Source: Nectonema munidae (Eukaryota > Nematomorpha > Nectonematoida > Nectonematidae). Taken from it: a DNA stretch of 64,000 nucleotides. The translations under genes were made by a program, and so were the position numbers. Position 1 is the stretch's first letter; every line of letters starts with the position of its first letter. The stretch spans positions 434,001-498,000 of the forward strand of contig JAUIRK010000931.1 of the NCBI GenBank assembly GCA_030549495.1. The letters are read 5' to 3'. This document shows positions 47,721 to 59,700 of the stretch, piece by piece. Below the pieces are notes generated by a model, which had not been told where the DNA came from, did not search any database, and was given only the letters and a program-made list of their open reading frames with translations.

Positions 47721-50700
47721 CAAGCATGGAGTGTTTAAGTTGTACAATACATCGTAAAAGACATGAATTAATGAAATAATAAAATTTTAATATTTAATAT
47801 GCATTAGTTCACTCACAGGTTTTCCAATTTCGCCTTTAAGGCCATCAAAAGCTGGTATTCCATCTTTTCCAGTAATGCCATTGCTTCCATCTTTACCCTT
47901 TAGACCACTTCTTCCCTTAGGCCCTCTTTGACCCCATTTCCCCACCAAACCAGGTCTGCCCTCTTTTCCACGTTTACCGTCTTTACCACCTTTTCCGTTT
48001 AGTCCATCTAATCCTCTCATTCCATTAAATCCTTTTTTACCTTAACAAGTATCCTTCAATAACTTTTTTTACATTCGATTTGGAGAAATTCTTTTTGTTA
48101 TAATTATAAAATTTTCAAATATTCCCTAACTTGATTTAAAAAATGCACAAAAAAATCAAATTTTAAAAGATAAAATTTAAATACTTAAAAAGTAGAAAAG
48201 TTTATTATACACGAAAGATGGCAATGTTCAGAAATCACCCTTCATGAATCTAAAAAAATATATTCCAATCGGCTTTGCTCTTTAGATAACCGGTAACTTA
48301 TTTTATTTATGCGAAGGAGATATTACACCCAAAAATATCCTTAATCAGGGCCTTGATTACAATGTGTTCTGTTTAGAGAGCGAATTATACTGAGCCTTCA
48401 ATCCTAATTTTTACATTATTTTAAAATTAATTTGACAATTATTTCTCAAGAGATTTTTCTCCTTGCTCTCAAAATAATAAAAGAAAAGTTATATAAAATC
48501 GCATTTTATCCATGTAAATATGTTTTTGTGCGAAGCAGAAAGGAGCCACTACCAGAAAGCAAGAGTTGTCTTTTTGACTTCTCTCTTTTTTAAACTCTAA
48601 TTATATAAAATGACTCTTTCTATCAAACTTAAATTCATAGCATCTTATGAAATTTTATTTATGTTACTCATTTGTGATTCTTAATGATCACACTATTATT
48701 TTTTTAGACGTTATGCCTTAGCGCATTTTAGCTAAAGTACAATATTCAGTATTTTCACTTTTTATCATTCAAAATCAGTTGAAATCAAAAAAATCCTATA
48801 AAATCCTCCATTCTGTCCAGTTATGCCAGAGTATTCTTGCTTTAGATGTGATAGGCAAATAATTAAAAAGACATCAAAATTTTGGATTTCAAAAAGGATT
48901 GATCTATTTTTACAAACCATCCTATTATTCAATTTATTTTTCACACTTTAATTAAAATAAATGTTTTTTTCCATTATTTGGACACACCGTCTGATTATGA
49001 TCTTCGAACGAATTGTTATACATATTAGATGGAGGGCATCAAAAATTAGGGCGTGAGTATGGTTGGTTAGATGCTGGATTCGATAACTAAATGTCTTGGG
49101 TTAGATCCTGCATCAAGCTTGCTTTCCTCACAGTTCGATACAAGTGGCGCAATTGTGCCTTTTCGATGAAAATACCCTCATTACCCTAATTATTGATCAG
49201 TAACAAATAATAAAAAACTTATACAATTGTTAACTGGATAAATCTTCACTGGTGTTCTCATCGAGAAAGCACACTTGCGCCGCTTGTATCGAACTATGAA
49301 GAAAGTAGGCTTGATGCGGGATCGAACCCAAGACATTGAGTTATCGAAACCAAGTATCTAACTAACCTTACTCACGCCCCCAAGAGAAACAGTGAATTTC
49401 AAATAAAAGAATCAACCGTAATTATATAGTTGAAATAAATTTGTAGGTAAATAATTTTTTCAATTTCTTAACAAATAATAATGTATTCATGCATATAGTA
49501 CCTCTTTCTCCTGTATCTCCAATCATGCTATGAACTGTGCTGTCTTTACCAGGAGCTCCACTTGATCCATCTACTCCAGGAATACCCATCATTCCGTCAC
49601 CACCATTTTGTCCAAACTTCCCGATTCTTCCATTTTCGCCATCAAAGCCAATGGGCCCTACCTTACCCGGGGCGCCATCTATACCGTCCAAGCCTTTTTT
49701 GCCATTCAAGGCATCGTTTCCTGGCAAACCCGGGATTCCTTCAGCTCCATTTTCTCCAGATTTTCCATTTGGACCTATCACACCCTTTCATATAAATAGT
49801 ATCGTATTCAACAAATACTCAACACTTGAAATTTATTAACTTTACGATTTTTCCAGGAGTTCCATCTAGTCCATTTCTTCCAGGACTACCATTTTCTCCT
49901 GTTTGTCCCTTCTCTCCATTCATACCTGGACATCCATTTCCACCTCTTTCACCTTGAGGACCTTGAGGACCCTTTAATTGAAAAATAAGAAATAATATAT
50001 GCTCGTTGCATTTTCTTTAAAGTTTTATTCAAAGAGAATTTCCATATTTTCCGGCGTATAGCGATCTTTGGCATTCCAGCAAGAGAGCTTGGAAACCGTT
50101 GTATATATAACGCGCTGTAAGTTCTTGATTTATTTGTAAAAAAATGGGCCTTATAGGCCGGAAAACACCTAATTATTAAGATTATTTTAAGAGAAAATTA
50201 AAAATAATTAGAAAAGTCAATTTCTTCTCAATTCTATGTTTGTAAGGAGCATAAAACAATCAAATTTTTCTCATTTTGATTTAATTTCTATTCTTTGAAT
50301 TTTTTTAATTTTATCTTCATTTTAAAATAAAATTAAAAAGTATTAATAAAAATAGAAAAATTAATATAGTATCACTTTCATTATCTCTGTCGAAATCCGA
50401 AGAACCTTGACTCCGAACTTCACTATCTTCATTTTTGGGGCTTTCTTCTTTGGAAGATTCCCCAAATAAAAAGTCATCTTCTGTACCTTTCAAATTATTA
50501 TTGCTGATTCCACATTTTTTGAAAGCCTTTATAACGATATATTCTCTAACCCAGGGTTCTTCAACCCTTTTTAAGCGCGGGTCCAAAATGATATTGAAAT
50601 TAACTCTAGGCCCTAAAGATTCTGTAAAAGCATACAATACATAAAAATAGAACAAGCACAATACTTTAATTTTTGTAATTGATGTCAAAATATATGCAGG

Positions 50701-53700
50701 TATAAGTAAATTAGTGAGATTTCTATTGTTTTATTCGAAAACTTTTAACTTTTGAAGTTTGATGAAAAGTAATGGGGCCCAAATCATTTTTCTCAGGGCC
50801 CAAAATGAGCCATGGATCCTGGGTTGAAGAAGCCTGCTCTAACCACTTCCCACGAATTTTAACGCATTGACAAACACGAGAATTAGAAGGACGTTTCATT
50901 CTCCCGTAAAGATTCGAATTTCTTATTAATGCTAACATCTCAACTAAAGGTTGTAAAGGAGAAGTGAGAACACGCGGAATCACAGCTGATTTAGTATTTG
51001 CCTTGTTAAAATACTTTTCAATCGTTTCGGTTTAATGATAACTAAATTGAACAAGAATGAGCAATGATGGCTTTCTAAAAGTTTCCTTAGAACATTTCGC
51101 CCAAACTTTTTCTATCCATATTTTCATGACTTATTCATCCATCTATCCAAGTTTTAGGATTAACGTGAATATAAACATCGTTAGATAGTTTTTCTTTGGG
51201 ATACGTTTTTCTTTTAAAAATAAGAAAAGGAGGAAGTTTTTTACTATCAGCTAAATAAGTTAAAACAACAGTATAAAAGGTATTGTCGTAAAGACCAGTT
51301 TTTTTTTTACAATAGATTTGTTTTCTTTACTGTTTTCTTCTTAGGATTATTAAGTGTTAAAGGAAGCTAATTCATGTTATCCATTTCATCTAGTGTGTCC
51401 ACTTTAAGGTCTTTTTTTCATTCCCCGGGGAACGAGCACCTCGTAATTTTTGAAAATTTCCCCGGGGATTCCCCGGGGAAGAAAAAGCGATTTTTTTACA
51501 GTAAAAACTGTTCAGAAAAGAAAATTTAAAAGTCTCATATAAGATTTTTATTGAAAAAAATTTAAATGCATAAAAGGTTTATGTTTTAAAAAAATATCTA
51601 AGAAAAATTAGAGCGTTCAAAGTTTCATCATTCAACTGGTTTCTTATTTTTGTAGAAAAATAACGCATTGACGAAAACACTCTTTCGGCATCCACAGAAG
51701 TTGGTTTTATGCTCTTTAAATTTTTGAATAAAGTTTCTAAAACTTCGGGCCTCCTATTTGTTTCTAAATAAAAGTCAAATGTTTTTTTCATTATTTCCTC
51801 TATGCTTGAAATCTTGCTTTTAGTTTCACGTTCTTCTTTTTCATTAATCTTCAGAAATTCGTCCAATTCCTCCTTCACGTTTTTCTTCTCTGTTTTTTGG
51901 TTGCTAACGATTAATGTTTCATCTTTCTTCTCCGTTACTTCGATATTTTTGTCGTCGGATTCGACAAAATTTTTTTTTCAAAAATTCCCCGAGGAAATTT
52001 AAAAATTTTTTTCGAGGACGAGGATTTTGAAATTTCACGATTCCCCGGGGACTCGAGGACGAGTAATCAATATTTTTCCTTCATCTTCTTTAAGCATTTT
52101 TGGGCAATTTTAGTTTTAGCTCGCATAAAGTTAAATAATATCTTTTCCTAAATCTTGCTTTCCACGATGTCAAACTTTTGAAATCAATTATGTTAAGCTC
52201 TTGTACATAATTTTCAGCGTCACAAATTATCATTTTTGTTGATACAGCGATATTCGATTTTCAACGATTCTATCAATAACTTTTCCTTCAATTCTAGATG
52301 CTTAACAATTCCTCGTCTGAAATTTCGTTTAGTTTTCCACTAAGTTTCAAGTTTTTTTTCTATTTTTTTCTTCATTCTTGAGCAGTGAAAAATGTGCTCG
52401 TTATACGCTGGAAAATACGGTGAGTATACTTTTTTAAAATTTTGATTAGTTCACTCTAGTAAGGACATTATTTTTAAATTGAGTCGATGATAAACTGGAA
52501 TTCATGCACTATTTTGTCATATCACTGAATGTACACTTCGTGGATGGCCGAAAAATAATACACGCAGTAACGCTAAGCTTACTATGATATCTTTGATACC
52601 GAGGAAACCTAAGACTAATAAACGCAGTCTTCACCGGTTTTTACATAAATAATATAAATATATTTGATTTTTTTGAAGAATAATAAAAGAATATCTACGT
52701 CATCTACGATAACTTTAAAATTTAAAATCGCGCTAAAAGAGAACAAAATTTTCGGCGCATCTTCATTTGAAAACAGTATCCATAAAAGGAGTCACCACTG
52801 GAGTCTCTGCAAGCAATTAGCTTCTATGACATTCGCAGTAACTGGAAGTTTGCATGCAATTTCCAAAAAAACGTATATGTTCAGAGAGGAGATACATTGC
52901 TTGCCTTGGAGATTCAGGCTGAATATTTGGAGATATTATCACTCAGCTAACGTTGTAATTACATTTGGATCAATTTCACCAAAGGTAAATCTTCCTTGAA
53001 TTTGGTAAAACAGTTTGCCAAGGTTGATATCTCTTGAGCCTACTTACGGGTATACACTTAAAAATTTATCAAAATAACTCTTTTATACATTAATCAATTT
53101 TTATTCATCCTCATAAATATTTATTTTGAAATTTGATCTTTCACAACTCAGGATTCTAAAAATTTTATCATCAAACCCTCACAAAGGGGTGCCTGATCAC
53201 ACCTGAGGTCAAAATATTTTCTTAGTATATTTATAATGTGTGGCTTCCACTTATAACAAATCTGGTTCAATAGTTTAATACAAAGAAGCGAAAATCCATT
53301 TGACTACTTTCTTCTTATTTGGCGAACTTTGATAATATTCTTAAAGAATAGCTCAATATAATCTCTATAGTCATATATGAGTCAAAGACAATTTCCCTCT
53401 CCCCCCCCCCCCCCCCTTTCCCTCTCTTCCCCCTCAATGGACTACCACCTCCTCTTCCTTTGGACAGTTATCCCTTAGAACAACTACTCGCCTAAAACGA
53501 TCAAACCCTGAGAATATGGAGTTTCAAAAGAGAGTAAGCATTGCAATAAATACACACAGTTTAATGTTTAGCCCCTATTATTTCAGTCACTAGAAAGTAT
53601 GATTTTACAAAGCCCCTTTCATTTAATTTCAACTTTCTTATAATGTTTTTTCTAAAGTTATTTTTGACATCATTATTTCAAAATTATTTTTAAACTTGGG

Positions 53701-56700
53701 GTAGTTGTTCTACACATAGAGAGTAACTGTACATGGAAGGGGAGGGTAATTTTCCTGATAGGATCTGATGTTATATGTATAGTTGATAGCATTCTAGCCA
53801 GAGGCGTAACTAGTGGGGGGGGGGGGCGCCAGGGGCGGTCCGCCACGGGCGGCAGATTTTAAGGGGCGGCATTTTGTCCTAAGGTCATTTGTTAAAATAT
53901 TCCATTTAATTTTTAGTTTAAATTTTCTGTTCAATTTAATCGATTCCAGTTTTTTGTGACTGTTTTAATTTTAGTGGAGGGGGTCAAAAAGGCACCCCCC
54001 CCCCGTCACTGATAGGGTTAAGGGGTCCAAATTTTAGTATAAAAGTTGCAATCAAATCTGAGCTCTTTTTTGGCTTACAACGATTTATCTATTAATAAAA
54101 AAAGATGATTTTGCTGAGAGAAAAGCCAGAAAAGTTAAATTATGAAGTTATTGCACTTTGTTTCTCCTAATTTTTCTGCATCTAAATGAAATAAATTTAT
54201 GTTCCATCATTTTTTTATATTTTGTTTTTTATTTCATTTTTGAGGATTGAAATTTCTTTTAGCTATGAGATGTATAGAAATCGCAGTTTATTTTGTAATT
54301 ACATCTCATTTTTTACTTTTATTGTTAGTTAAAATTGTTAACAAGATGAGCTCTCTCAATGACACCTTTAAAATTATTTCTGACCCCAGCCGTCTACTTT
54401 GAAGACCCTAACTACAATCAAGTCTTCGCCTGACCGTTAGCGTACGGACTTGAATTTTTGGAGGCTTTTGAAACTCAACGTCATAAAGGGCGGCAGATTT
54501 TACAACCGCCCCGGGCGGCAAAAGTGTTAGCTACGCCTCTGATTCTAGCTACTATTAAAATTAACAGAAATATGATATTAGTTTTTAGAAATATTTTTTA
54601 AGTAGTTTAAAATTTTTTTTATCAATTTTATGAGAATCAAAATCTAAAGTTCAAATTCCATCATGCAAAAAAATCTGTCTGCTTGTTCATGAAACCTTTT
54701 TTTAATTTATCATGAGTGAAAATTGAAAAAAACTCAACATTAAGTGATACTAAATTTTGTTGAACCAAAATATAATGTGTTATAAACGTAACTGCTCAAT
54801 GTAGGCCCAAGACACACCCAGTCATTTTGGCCACGTTCCGACTAAATCAATGAATGACACTAGTTGGTTGATTGGAGATATTAAAGCACTTTCAACCATA
54901 CGGTTATACGCTCGCATTATGCTTGAAAACGTAATCACAATTTTGTTTTTGAGAGTCGCGAGCCTTGGGGATCGAACCGCAGATCTTCAACTGTTAAGCT
55001 GAGAGGAACATGCTATTTGAGGCTCAAACGAGAATAGTTTAATAAAAATGAGAAGCACTTCTTTAAACAAATTTGATCATTGCGCGCTCGTCAATCTTTT
55101 CCCGGCTAGCATATTTCTAATGTATACCGGCAACGCGACAGAATACAACAAAATTTATAGTTGACAACTTATGTATCAAGTTGGGCCTACGGGTCAATTA
55201 ATAATGGCCCCACATGTAGGCATAAAATAAACGAACATTTTTGGTTATATAACTTGATACTTCATAATAATTAAGTTCTATCCTTACATGTTTTTATGAT
55301 CTATTCAAAGTATGTGAAGTCAGTTAAGATGAGTAGTATTTCATCATTTCAATAAAAATTCCACTGAACAAGGATAATTATAACGATACGCAATTATAAA
55401 TTTTAGCAAAATTGAAATTGTTATTTTTGAAGTGAGGTTGAAAACGCTTATTATCTGAAAACACTTGTGTTTTTAGCAGTTCAGATAAATAATATCTTAA
55501 AGTTAATTAACCCGCTTACCATGACTTGTCTAAACAAGGACATTCTTAAAAATACGTTCCTACTTTGAGTATCTTCTTGGTAGACTACTTTTAAAAGTTA
55601 TCTCATCTTGGGCCAAATTTTATATTAAGACGCAAAGAACAAGTCGTATTAATAATAAGGGTTTTGAAGGACAAAGATAGATATTCAACGTAACGGCATT
55701 ATTTTTAGTTTGAAAAAATTGAAATGACTTTTGAAAATAAGATATTTGCATTCATTTTGAATTGAGGATTAACAAAATGAGGGTTCTGTTAAAACGAGTT
55801 TCAAAAGCACATGCCCTAAAATTGGTATGGCAGGCATAATGCGTTTGCAAACGGAACCAACTTGTATTATAATCGGTAAAAGGTTTTCAGCTTCTAGGTG
55901 GACCTCTAAAAGAGTGTGCGAGGAAGGACAGAAGAGGGCGGTTCTTACTAACTCACCACTCCCTAGCATACGGGCCTGATATATAGCTATAAATCTAACT
56001 ATATACAGCAAAGCTCAGAATCGCTTTTGAGATGCATATCGATATACCATTTTTGGTTCTATTTTATCTTTTTTCAATTCTATTTTTTTCTTTTTGCAAT
56101 TCTATTTTGTCTTTGTTGGAATTCTATTTTGTCCTTTTGCAATTTTATCTAAATTTTATTGTGTGAATATAAACACAAAAAATTGATATTAAATTCAGAT
56201 AAAATTGTAAAAAGGCTAAATAAAATTGCAAAAGAGCAAAAGGAAATTGCAAAGAACAAAATAGAATTGCAAAAGGACAAAATAAAACTAAAAATAGATA
56301 AGCTACAGAAGAAAAATATATGTAAAATTTAGTTTAAAATAATAGGCTGAGATCATTTGTAATATGTTAGATTATTATCTATTAAAAATTAAGAGAATGA
56401 TCAAAATATAATTCAAATGATCATTTTAAAATAAGCTTCTTATTTCAAAGTAGCCATTCAATATAAAAAGATTTGATTTTTGATTGATTCAATTTTAATT
56501 TGCCATTTTGGATATGCAAAAATAAATTAAAGTTGAATATTTTATTTAATATTTGTTGGCATTAATCTGCATTCGTTTCCACATGCCATATTTTTACGAG
56601 AATATTTTATAGATGAAAGAAAAAATACTTTAGATCCAGTTTTTCCTTGGATGTTATTGTTCGCACCATTTTTTCCAGGAACGCCATTTTTTCCAGGAAC

Positions 56701-59700
56701 ACCTGGGAAGCCGTTTAAGCCAATGTCACCGTATTCTCCTCGTAAACCATCTAAGCCATTATCACAAGCGCATCCTTTGAAATAAATTTTACAAAGAACG
56801 TTCAACCCATTGATGCAAATTCTTTCATTAGAGATCCATTCAAAATAGTTGTTGGGTGTTATACTTCATTCTTTTTATAAGATATTCACAGAAGACTCGT
56901 ATAGTCATGGGAAGGGGGCTGCTTCACCACAGATGATAGATAATAATAAAAAATTTTACTCCTATTTTCTCAGCAATTCTAGGGTCTATCTGGTAATTTC
57001 CAACTATACAACATATCATCCTACACCATTTACTCAATTTTTCTCTATTTTGCTCTTCGCCCGATTTTAAACTTCCTTTTCTCATATCTTTTTTAATTTC
57101 GCTATTTTTGGTCTTTCCTTAGTTTTGCCTATATAATTTGTATCTTCATAAACTTTTTTAATAAACACTTTTTTTATCTCTTATTTACATGCTCCAACCA
57201 TCTTTATTATTATTCTTCTGAAACTACATTTATTTCATTTACTTTAGGATAGGGCTTCTTATTTTCTCATTTCTTATGTTGGATTTTAAATCGAACTTAC
57301 AAATTATTTTCGACATTCTTATCTCCGTTGTATTTAACCTATTTCCTCATCAAAGCTATATCTTATAGAAAAGCTATTATTATATACACAAACATCTTCT
57401 AAAATTAAATTTCTACAAAGCTCATCTTATTCTTTGTTCTACTGGATTATCCATGCCACCACCTACCTTATCCAAAACTTCTCCAAAATAAACAAAATTG
57501 CTCTTTCAATGTTTGCTCCTTCTACCACGAACTTTTCATTTAATTTTACGATCCTGATTTAAGCATAATTAATAGATATAGATCTGAGTATCTATATTTG
57601 TTTTCGTAATTATTGTATTTTAGAAAGTTTTGATCTAATGATCATTTATTTGATTTGTTTTGATATTTGTAAATGTGTGTATTATTGTCTATTTTTGCTA
57701 AGTAATCTTTCGTGCATAATTACGTGACATAGCGTCACAATAAGAGAAGGAAATGTGTTGAATCATTTTATCTCTATTGAACCAATCTATCATCATTGTG
57801 TAAAATATAAAAAAAAAAGTGTTGGATAAAGCCCTCATCAGACTGCTTAATTTCCATTATACAATCTGCCCACGTGAACACAATTATAACAAAATGAAAA
57901 AAGGGTCATTTTTTAATAATTTACAATTATTTTTAATGTGATATATATATTTCAACTATGGTGAATTCAGTGGTGATGTCCAATTTTTTTTATCAAAAGC
58001 AATCAAACCTGTCAAAAAATTGATTTATATATGACAGCTCATCTCAAAAAGGAACTCTTAATTTAAATATTTATATGAATTTTTTACACATATATACCCA
58101 TTTTCAAATATGCTGAATTGAGTGGTGATATTCATTTTTTATGAAAATCAATCAAACCTGTCAAAAAATTGATCTAAATGTGACAGCTCATCTCAAAAAG
58201 GAACTTTTTATCTAAATAATTATATAAAGTTTTTTATACATGTATACCCATTTTCAAATATGCTGAATTCAGTGGTGATATTCATTTTTTATGAAAATCA
58301 ATCAAACCTTTCAAAAAATTGATTTATATATGACAGCTCATGTCAAAATTAAAATTTTTATTAAAATACTTATAAAAAGTTTTTTACACACATTTACGCT
58401 TTTCAATGACCAATTTAGTGGTGATGCTCATTTTTTTATGAATATCAATTAATTGTCTCAAAAAATCGATTAAAACTTGTAAATCAATGTCAAATATATA
58501 AACTTCAAAATAAATTCTACTTGAAGTATTTCTCTACAAATTATTTTCTTAATTTATTTAATAAACTAACTTTTAGTGTTTAATTCACTTAAAATTTTTC
58601 CTTTGTTAGTAAATTATGTATCTCATAGGACCTCCATCGTTTTGGCTAGAAATTCGTTATCCGCTGGTAGACTACCAGTGGTAGTCTCTGCGACATTTCT
58701 TCTATACTTTAGACAGTATAGATTCTATATGATGATCCTTTCTCGGTAGCTCTTCTTTCATCAGAAATTTATTTTCTCCAATCTGTGTTTAAAAAAGCTT
58801 TTATGATTTATTTTGAACAGATTTTACCCGCTCTCAAAGCATTCTGATGGAATCTTCTTGATGAACTTCAGATTTTTTATCAATATCTTGTATTTTATTA
58901 TCAGGTGATATGAACAGATATTCAGTCTGAATATTTGCAAACCAATCCCAGTTCAAAAGTTTTTTTTTGATAAAAATGCGATAGTTTTGATAACTCTGAC
59001 CTATTCAAGATTTTTAAATTTCCTACCCATCTTAGTGAAATGTTGTAATTTTAGCTGATAAGCTATAGATTTAAAGATTTTTCGTTTGCAAATAAGGAAA
59101 TTATTTCCTTTGATCACACATTCCCTTTTCAATTTGTTTTCAGGTTGCTTCCTTCTCTCATACTAATTTTCAAAATATTTTGTAAATTGATTTTGTTTTT
59201 TTAATAAATATTTTATACGCAATGATTTTTTTGAAAAAACTGTATTTCAGGCATACATCAATAATTTAATTGAAACTTTCAGATATTTTTACCCTATTAG
59301 CAAAATAGAGTCAAGGAATAAAATAAGCATAGTCGATTTGTTGTAAAAAAAGATATTTTATTTAAAATTTTGAAAATATTTTTGGATACAGTTTTTAGAC
59401 GTAAGCCAAAAATTTGATTGAAGCTTTCAGATATTTACAAAGCCTAAATGCGAAAAGTGAGTCTAAAAATAAGACCAGTATCGTTAATTTTGTATAAAAA
59501 CTGAAATTTTATTAAAATTTCAAAAATAGTTCTGTCGACATTAGACATAAATCGCATATTTGTTTCACACTTGCAGATATTTTAAAACTTCTAAATGCGA
59601 AAACTAAATTCAGAAATAAAACTTGCACGGTTGATTTGGCATAGAAACATATATTTCATGGGAAATTAGAGAGAACATTTTTAAAGATAGTTTTCAGACT

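Larger units (their letters stand above)
50047..52415 (-). mobile_element. pogo/Tigger transposon relic with two later insertions
   Basis: The ends are TTTTCCGGCGTATAGCG and, inverted, TTTTCCAGCGTATAACG, each next to TA as expected for this superfamily. The minus strand encodes, in order, a CENP-B-type DNA-binding part near 52200 (LNIIDFKSLTSWKARFRKRY) and MDN...LPLTLNN near 51380. Next comes TVVLTYLADSKKLPPFLIFK then KRKTYPKEKL at about 51280-51200. KPSLLILVQFSYH follows, where the family has LVLDAFxGH, then SAVIPRVLTSPLQPL near 50960. The last block is IVIKAFKKCGISN, close to GTEDDFLFG near 50480. Stops and a lost catalytic Asp show it is dead. A hAT fragment (51418-52072) and a hAT MITE (50552-50836) sit inside. 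Confidence 0.8.

Noticed and set aside
36938-49380. SINE heads as functional tRNA genes
   Set aside because: No acceptor stem or anticodon arm folds are evident, copies share a non-tRNA 3' part and differ by indels.
52664-52999. 111-codon plus-strand ORF as a gene
   Set aside because: No recognisable motif, no splice or promoter context, and it lies antisense within a collagen intron.
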